The translations under genes and the position numbers were made by a program. The notes below the pieces were generated by a model. That model was not told the DNA's origin. It saw only the letters and a list, made by a program, of their open reading frames with translations, and ran no database searches. Below, in pieces: positions 57,843-64,000 of a DNA stretch of 64,000 nucleotides. Every line of letters starts with the position of its first letter. Within the stretch, counting starts at the first letter, position 1. This stretch comes from Calliopum simillimum (taxonomy: Eukaryota > Arthropoda > Insecta > Diptera > Lauxaniidae): assembly GCA_951812925.1 (NCBI GenBank), contig OX638370.1:3372001-3436000 (forward strand). The letters are read 5' to 3'.

Positions 57843-60528
57843 AGGTGTCGTCTTTCAAAAGAGAAAAACTAACTTTTGAGTTTACTTTTACGTTAAAATT
57901 TATTGAACGATTTTAAGTAGTTTAGTTTTAAGAAAAAAGTTGTAAGTTATTTTAAGTTTTAAACAAATTTAATATTAAAAAGAATTATAATTGGAAATTT
58001 TGGCGGCCGCTGCTAAGCACGATGGAAAAACGAAAGACAAAAGCTCATGAGTTTGACGTATTCAACGCATAAGCATGAAAGTGAGAGAGATGGCAGTATG
58101 AATTGAAGAATTTTCAATGGGTATAATTCGCGTTGCCAATCGCGGGAAATTAAATCCGGTTTTAGGGAGTTTATGCGTATTCCTGCGTAAACTTATACTA
58201 AGGATAATGAATGAATTTAATGTCGCCTCAGACGTTTGCAGAATAAAAGTAAAAGTACTAGCTTTCCTTTATCATCGCGGAACAATTGTCATATACTTGA
58301 AAAGTATTGCTCTAGACTGCCTTTTGGCGTAAAGCCCGACGGTTATTTCATGAGTAATAATACGTTTAGACACAGACACTAAATGCTCTACGATGAGGAG
58401 TCCTTGCAGTGTAGGAGCTAATTAAATATTGACTTTAAAATCGGAACATGCAGCAAAGTTCAAGTAAAGTGGCGTTAATTTCCTTCTTACATACTGACAA
58501 ACAAACAAACAAACAAATAAACGAATGAACAGACAGTCAAAAGTAAACACACATTTTTCAATTTATCTCAATTTTCTTCAAGGATAGCTCAAGGTTCTTT
58601 AGAAGCAGCTACATGACAGAATTTTAAACAAAGAAATGTGCAAATAATGAACACAATCTGACAAAAAACAACTGAACTTCAATTTAGCACATGATGCAAC
58701 CTGAAGCGCGGCAAACACTCATTTCAACCATTAGAAATATAAAAATCAAGGATAAGAGAAAAGTAATAAAAGTGTGGCGGTATGGCAGAAACGAAAATAC
58801 AGTAAAGGACACATATTAAATATGATAAACGCATAATATTTGATGCAGATAATCTGATAGTCTGTCGAAACATATGAATTATTTTACTTTGACAGAATTC
58901 TTATCGAATCGGAGCAGGATGCAGATTCTTAAGCTTAGTGAATAACTTAAGGGTAATTTTTCAATATGCCAGAAGAGGAAAAAAGTAGTTAAAATTTAAG
59001 CTACAAAATGTATTCAAAGTAAAAAAAAAAACGTATACTCGTATAAGATGAAAAAACGCTTCATCAAAAAGTACTTCCAAAAAAATACGAATTTCTTCTT
59101 GGAGCGCAAAAACCAGGCAAATGCATTTGGTCATAAGAATTATGCAGCACAGAAAGAAAAGCAGTGTAAACTTGTCATCGGAGTATTGCTCGGAGACCAT
59201 CTTGCTGTTTGCCTGATAACTTCGCTGAATTTCGCTGCCACAAAAGCGGAGTAGCGAATAAAGTTCCTCCATCTTCGTTTTCTTTTTTTTTTTTAATTTT
59301 TTCCTTTAATTCTTTGGGGAAATAAATATTTCTTACAAAGTTAAAGGCGGAAGGTTGTTACTGGAAGATAAGCAAGCTGTTAAGAGTTACTTAAGTAGTT
59401 GCCTGTTAGTACGCTTAGTTTAGTTAGTAGGGTTATTGGAAATTTGAAAAGCGCCCAGATGGATAACGTAAATGAGACTGTAACTCTATAGCACAGCATG
59501 ACCTGCCCCAATAGAAAGTAAATTGCTGTGAGAGCAGGCTGCTGGCAGAACTATGCTTGTAGCGCAACAAGAGAGCAGCAAACAGAAATAGAGAGAAATC
59601 TCATAAGCTGAATATCCAGAAAAAGCTTTCTTTGGAGTTATGCGGTACTCCTGTAAATATCCCCTATAAATTTTCCGCTTTATTGTTGCTCAATTTTTGC
59701 AGATAATATTTTGTTTTGCGCTCTCTTTCTACCTTTTTTTCTCATGTTTTAATTTTATGCTCTTTCTCTTTGGCTTATTCCCAACATAAGCCGCATCTTC
59801 ATTCCATTTGACGCGCACCGCCTTTTTGTGCTCATCCTTAGCCATCATCATCGCATTGTCCTTTTCCATTGTATTTGTTAAATTATATTTTCAGGATGAG
59901 CGGATGCACTGCAAAATGCCGGTTAAATTGAAGCTTTCCGCAGGCATCCGTTTTAGGCTTCATTGTATGCGCTCTCTAGCTCTGTTTGTGATGTGCATGC
60001 CATGCAACCTCCCTGATATCCCTTTAACAATTGCGGACACCACAGCATCAGCATGTTTGTGTGTGCGTACCAACATATGTACATATATGATTTTAAATGT
60101 ATGCGTACGCCACCTTAGCCATAAAGTTTGGTGTAATTTTTGTGTAGTAAGTACTCATACGAGTGTACTTGTATTTTTCTTTGTGTTTTCTTTTAATTTA
60201 TTGGTACCATTACACTTTTTGTTGCTTCTTGTTCTTCTTCTTCTTTGTTTATTAAAATACTCGTATTTTTAAATTGAGTGTTGTTTACTTTTTTCGTTTA
60301 CCGTTATAATATATGGCACTGCACTGTTTTGGCACCATTTTGTTTTAACGTGATTCGAGAGATTGTATTAAATTATTGAAAGTATCAAAAATATTCATTC
60401 TCAAAAGAAATATAATCTGCTGTACCAAGAATGTAAAAAATTTGCTAACAATTTATTATTTTTATGTTTCTTATAGACTGTTGTACAAGAAAACAAAACT
60501 ATTTTTTACTATTAATAACTGTATACTA
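57843..60528. other. Non-coding stretch, nothing recognised
   Basis: AT-rich DNA with a short (ACAA)n run at about 58500-58517. The 154-residue frame at 59808-60272 lacks an ATG at its start and ends in a T-rich hydrophobic tail; I do not accept it as a gene. Confidence 0.4.
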
Positions 60529-61349
60529 CATGCTCCAAAAAGTCCCGGGAAAAATGATGAAAACACGAACTTTTTGATAAAAATCGATTTTATTCTTAAA
60601 CATAGTTCCCTTCGCGTGAGATATACTTCATCCAACAATCCTTCAACATTTCGATACGCTGGACATCACCTTCTCAGCCGACGTTTGCGGTTTTGGGTGC
60701 TTTGAACGACTCTCATCCGGTTCTAACCATATTACCGACTATTTATTGGACTCTTTCGAATTACTCCGAAATAACTTCACACTGGCCTACTAATCACCGA
60801 CACGGTTTTGCTTTTTTTTACTAAAAAAACGTGGCGCCCATCGCGTGCACATCTTTTGCATTTCTAAATGCTCATGCAAAATTTTGAAAATACTGCCAAT
60901 CGACAACTTTATTATGTCTGCTAGCTCTTCTACTTTCACTTTGCGGTCTACCAAAACGATCAGATGGGTTTTCTTAATGTTTACTTAAGTGGTACCCTCA
61001 TTTGGCCGGCCCGAATGTGGTGCAGCACTGGAGCTCGTACGACGCATTTTGAATTAAGCAAATAGTTGTCTTCGACGGAGCAGATGTGCTGTGCTGATTT
61101 TGGACCCATTCATATGACTGCTACTCGTTTTTCCCGATCACAAAGCAATGTTTTCTCAAAATGTGAAATTCACTTTTTACGAAGTACCAAAAGTAGCGTC
61201 ACTCATACAGCGATAACTTCAAAACTACTAGATGAAATGTCATCAAACTTTGACATTTCTCTTTAAAAAGTTGCCACTTCCAAAATATTATATCGATATG
61301 AGAGTGGTGACACCATCCCACTATAATTCCTGGGTCTTTTTGAACAATG
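60529..61349 (-). pseudogene. Mariner element with intact ends and internal deletion (third lineage)
   Basis: Inverted ends CATGCTCCAAAAAGTCCCGG (60529) and, reversed, CATTGTTCAAAAAGACCCAG (ending 61349) are each flanked by TA. The minus strand encodes RRTSSSAAPHSGRPNEGTT, stop, then IKKTHLIVLVDRKVKVEELA, DIIKLSIGSIFKILHEHLEM and QKMCTRWAPRFLVKKSKT. These are the linker and second helix-turn-helix of a mariner transposase. A deletion removes all three catalytic Asp residues. The C-terminal tail RIEMLKDCWMKYISREGTMF resumes near 60660. At 821 bp it is close in size to the other two internally deleted mariners here but belongs to a different subfamily. Confidence 0.8.
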
Positions 61350-61507
61350 TAGTACATTAAGCTGGTTCGATTTGTATGACGAAAAGAAAAAAACGTTAAC
61401 GTTTCTTCCGTGAAAAACCAATTGAGCACTTCTGATTCTCCTGAAGCCCTATTTTGGCAAAAAAAAATATGCTTTTTGTTTCAAATTTTTTTACATAACA
61501 GAATGTA

Positions 61508-62398
61508 GGGTAAGGTAACCGGCTGTGGGCCGTCACCGGTTGTAGGCCCCCCCTTTGTATTTTTTGACGCTTATAAAATATGACAGATCTGAGTATGAGG
61601 TTATATGTACATTGACGATATTAGTGCAAACACTGAAGTGAATGGACGCATCTGACCCGCAGCTACAACAAAACAAAACAAATTTACGAAGAAATTTTCA
61701 ATAAAGTAATTTCTGAAGATTTTGCGAGTGTGATTAGGCGAAGTGATATATTGCAAAGAGGTGAGTGTTATGCATTTTTATGCAGTATTTGCGTTAAATT
61801 TTTCGATTTTATATCGAGTTTGCTAAAAATTTTTCACCACGAGAATTTTGCCAGTCACTTAAGGTATGGTTGCCGTTACCGGTTGAGGGCCACCTTTTGT
61901 AATCGGTTGTGGGTTACCATAAAATAAATAAATCGACTTCTGTTAGCTGTCTTTTGTATGAACTTGGCCCATTGCAAGCCGCTTCACCCAAAAAATCATC
62001 AAATCGCGGCCGAAAGCCAAATTGCGAATCCGACGAGGATGATTAATAATTTGAAAAAATCACATTTTCTTGATGTTTTTCGCCAATAGAGGCTTCATTA
62101 ATAAATAAATTTTGATAATTCATATTTCTTTACTGGTTTTTTTCATAGTTTAGCATTAGAAGTGGATTTTTCAGGGTGGCCCACAACCGGTTATAAAATT
62201 TGTTCTGTCCAAAAACAAGCTCTATACAAAATTTGTTAAAAAAAATTTTTTGTGGAAAAATTATAAAAAAATGGTTTTTTTTTTTGGTTACCTTCTGCCT
62301 CTAGCTTTCTACTGGTACCCATAAGTCCGAAAAATGTATACTTGAATGCAAGTAACGGGCAAAAAACAAAACCCGGCCCACAACCGGTTACCTTCCCC
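61508..62398 (+). mobile_element. Pogo-like non-autonomous element, 891 bp
   Basis: The 24-bp ends begin GGGTAAGGTAACCGGCTGTG (61508) and, reversed, GGGGAAGGTAACCGGTTGTG (62398), with two mismatches in all, and are flanked by TA (61506-61507, 62399-62400). The word ACCGGTTGTGGGCC or close variants recurs inside at about 61535, 61876, 61902 and, inverted, 62174. A short plus-strand remnant PKKSSNRGRKPNCESDEDD followed by a stop (about 61985-62047) looks like the acidic C-terminal tail of a pogo/Tigger transposase; the rest is gone. Its ends resemble those of the relic at 28738-29389 (GGTTGTGGGC). Confidence 0.75.
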
Positions 62399-62400
62399 TA

Positions 62401-64000
62401 TACCAATATTTGCATGAAAATAAAGACTATGTTCTTCCAAATTTTGGAGGTAAAAAATTTTATACCTATGTAGGATTTATAGGCTTTCTTTCTTCTTTTT
62501 AATAAAAAACAACACACAATACTTTCCAGTTGCTATTTACAGTTTTATTTACACACTTCTTTAATTATTATTATATTATTTTATTTTACAATATAATTAC
62601 CATTTTAGCACTTCTTTCTATATCAGTTTCTCTTTAACATTTTTTAAACTACAATATTTATTCTGTTCTTTTCGTTGTCTTTTTAATTTATATTACTACT
62701 TACTACTACTACTTACTGCTACTACTTACTACTACTACTTACTACTACTCCCAAATTCAACTACTACCGAGTTTAATTGTCGTTTGTTCGTTTTTTTTCA
62801 AAATCTTTTCGTCATGTTTGTTTCATTCAAGTCTCGTTCGTTTTGTCGGTGCTGCCAGGTCATTCGTTAAGCACCTATTTTTTTGTTGTATAGATAATGT
62901 ACTGTCCCTAAAAACTATTTCTTCAAGGTTTTTCAATTACGCGGTCGGAATTATGCTTTTTTTTACTCAAAATCAATGCATCTTTCAAAAAAGTGTAAGT
63001 ATCAGAAAAAAAATGCTTGATTCATATCCACTTTTTTGGTAAGAAGCCTTATTTTTTTAGTAAAAAGGCTTTATCCGACTGCGTGAAATCGATTTTTAAA
63101 TATTATCTGAACAAAAAAATAAAAAATAATACCAAAGTTTTTGCAATCTTTATTTTTCATTAAAATAGTAGTACACATTCTGTGAAGAAATAAAAGTTAT
63201 ACCTAAGCAAAAAATTTTTTTTTTTTTCATATGAAAAGTATTTTGATTGGTTATAAAATTTATGTACAAAAGTTTTAAGTCTGAGTCGTGGATTTAAAGA
63301 TATGGCAAATTTTGGAAAATTTTGACGAGTTTTTTTTTTTAAAAGCACTATTTTTACAAAAACTGTTTTATTAGCACGTAATTTTGGTAACAAATTATGA
63401 AAGCCCAATTTATTTCTTTTTTTATAAATAAAAGATATGTTATTTGTACCTAATTTCCTTCATTTACATATTCTTTTTTTATAGGAAAAAAAAAGTTAAT
63501 CAAAATAATTTTCATGCAATTTATCAAAACATTACAATAGCACCGAAAAATTGACATATTTGTAAAATCATGTATCGGAATTTAAAATTTTGTGACAAAT
63601 TAAAATACCTTTTATATGACACCAATATTACCTAAATCCAGCAAGGGGTTCCGAACTTAAACCGGTATTCATAAAGCTATATCCCGATCTTCAGATGGCT
63701 ATATCTCCGTCAGTTTCGCGAAACAAAACTAAGAAATTGTTCAGAATAATCCCAGAAATCGAACATTTTCCGGTTTTCTACCGAATCTCAACCACCCTGT
63801 ATACAAAAAAAAATGTTTGTCCACAATTTTCTAGCTCAAAAAATTTCCTATAAAAAAGTTATACTACTGGAATCTTTCAAGTAATTATTGTAAGGTGACA
63901 TTTCAAACGTTGCCTACCGTTTTCACTAGTCGATATTACGATAACAAGCAACCGTGACGTTACGTTACGAAACGCTACTTCTTGGCTAATTCCAGCTTTA
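62401..64000. other. Non-coding stretch with an imperfect (TAC)n tract
   Basis: Very AT-rich. TACTACTACTTACTGCTACT-type tract at about 62691-62749. Open frames at 62818-63042 and 63160-63408 are low-complexity. No gene seen before the window ends. Confidence 0.45.

Noticed and set aside
59808..60272. 154-residue plus-strand frame with hydrophobic segments
   Set aside because: No ATG at the start, T-rich hydrophobic tail, and no recognisable domain or splice context.

Overview
The window is AT-rich, gene-poor, intron-bearing animal DNA from a fly. Supporting signs are short introns (74 and 83 bp) with GT..AG ends, a pair of insect-type S1 serine proteases, many mariner relics, dipteran mini-me-like repeats with a TA-rich run, a TTCTTGATCAGCGTCACC core and an adjacent tetranucleotide run, and abundant micro- and minisatellites. 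Two mariner relics have 41 residues between the second and third catalytic Asp (DD41D, the rosa-type spacing known from tephritid fruit flies), so a tephritid is my best guess. That is inference, not proof.

Only two genes are convincing. They are paralogous two-exon secreted serine proteases about 9 kb apart, head to head: 41164-42149 (minus) and 50912-51891 (plus). Each has a signal-peptide exon, a TATA box and a poly(A) signal. Both keep the His/Asp/Ser triad but have unusual S1 pockets. The plus-strand copy has lost both cysteines of a conserved disulfide and carries Arg at the position equivalent to chymotrypsin 189. A third, weaker candidate is a terminal exon for a single-pass membrane peptide at 57583-57840 (minus).

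Layout: 0-2.5 kb is a giant palindrome. 2.5-8.3 kb holds degenerate tandem arrays. 8.3-21 kb is non-coding DNA with interspersed repeats (mini-me-like, a GGGGCGTGGCACCGCC repeat, and a 1.1-kb repeat called R3 here). 21.1-24.3 kb is one mariner split by a 1.39-kb palindromic element and by a 5'-truncated non-LTR retrotransposon. 24.9-26.4 kb is a 1.5-kb hexanucleotide satellite. 26.4-34 kb has a pogo-like relic, a mini-me-like copy and heptamer and 38-bp arrays. 34.6 kb has a tRNA/SINE-like Pol III unit. 35.3-38.2 kb has two related palindromic elements. 39.65-41.02 kb is a TTAA-flanked piggyBac-like element filled with a roughly 175-bp satellite. 42.7-48.9 kb holds more repeats, a perfect 82-copy pentamer and a fifth palindrome. 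49.1-62.4 kb carries four mariner or pogo relics, three short MITEs and two R3 copies.

The most striking theme is inverted-repeat structure. Five long palindromes (about 0.74-2.4 kb) and three short TIR elements lie in 64 kb, which makes this a good place to look for hairpin-RNA/siRNA loci. No sequence search, alignment or folding program was available. Identities are by eye and repeat boundaries are approximate unless target-site duplications are named.
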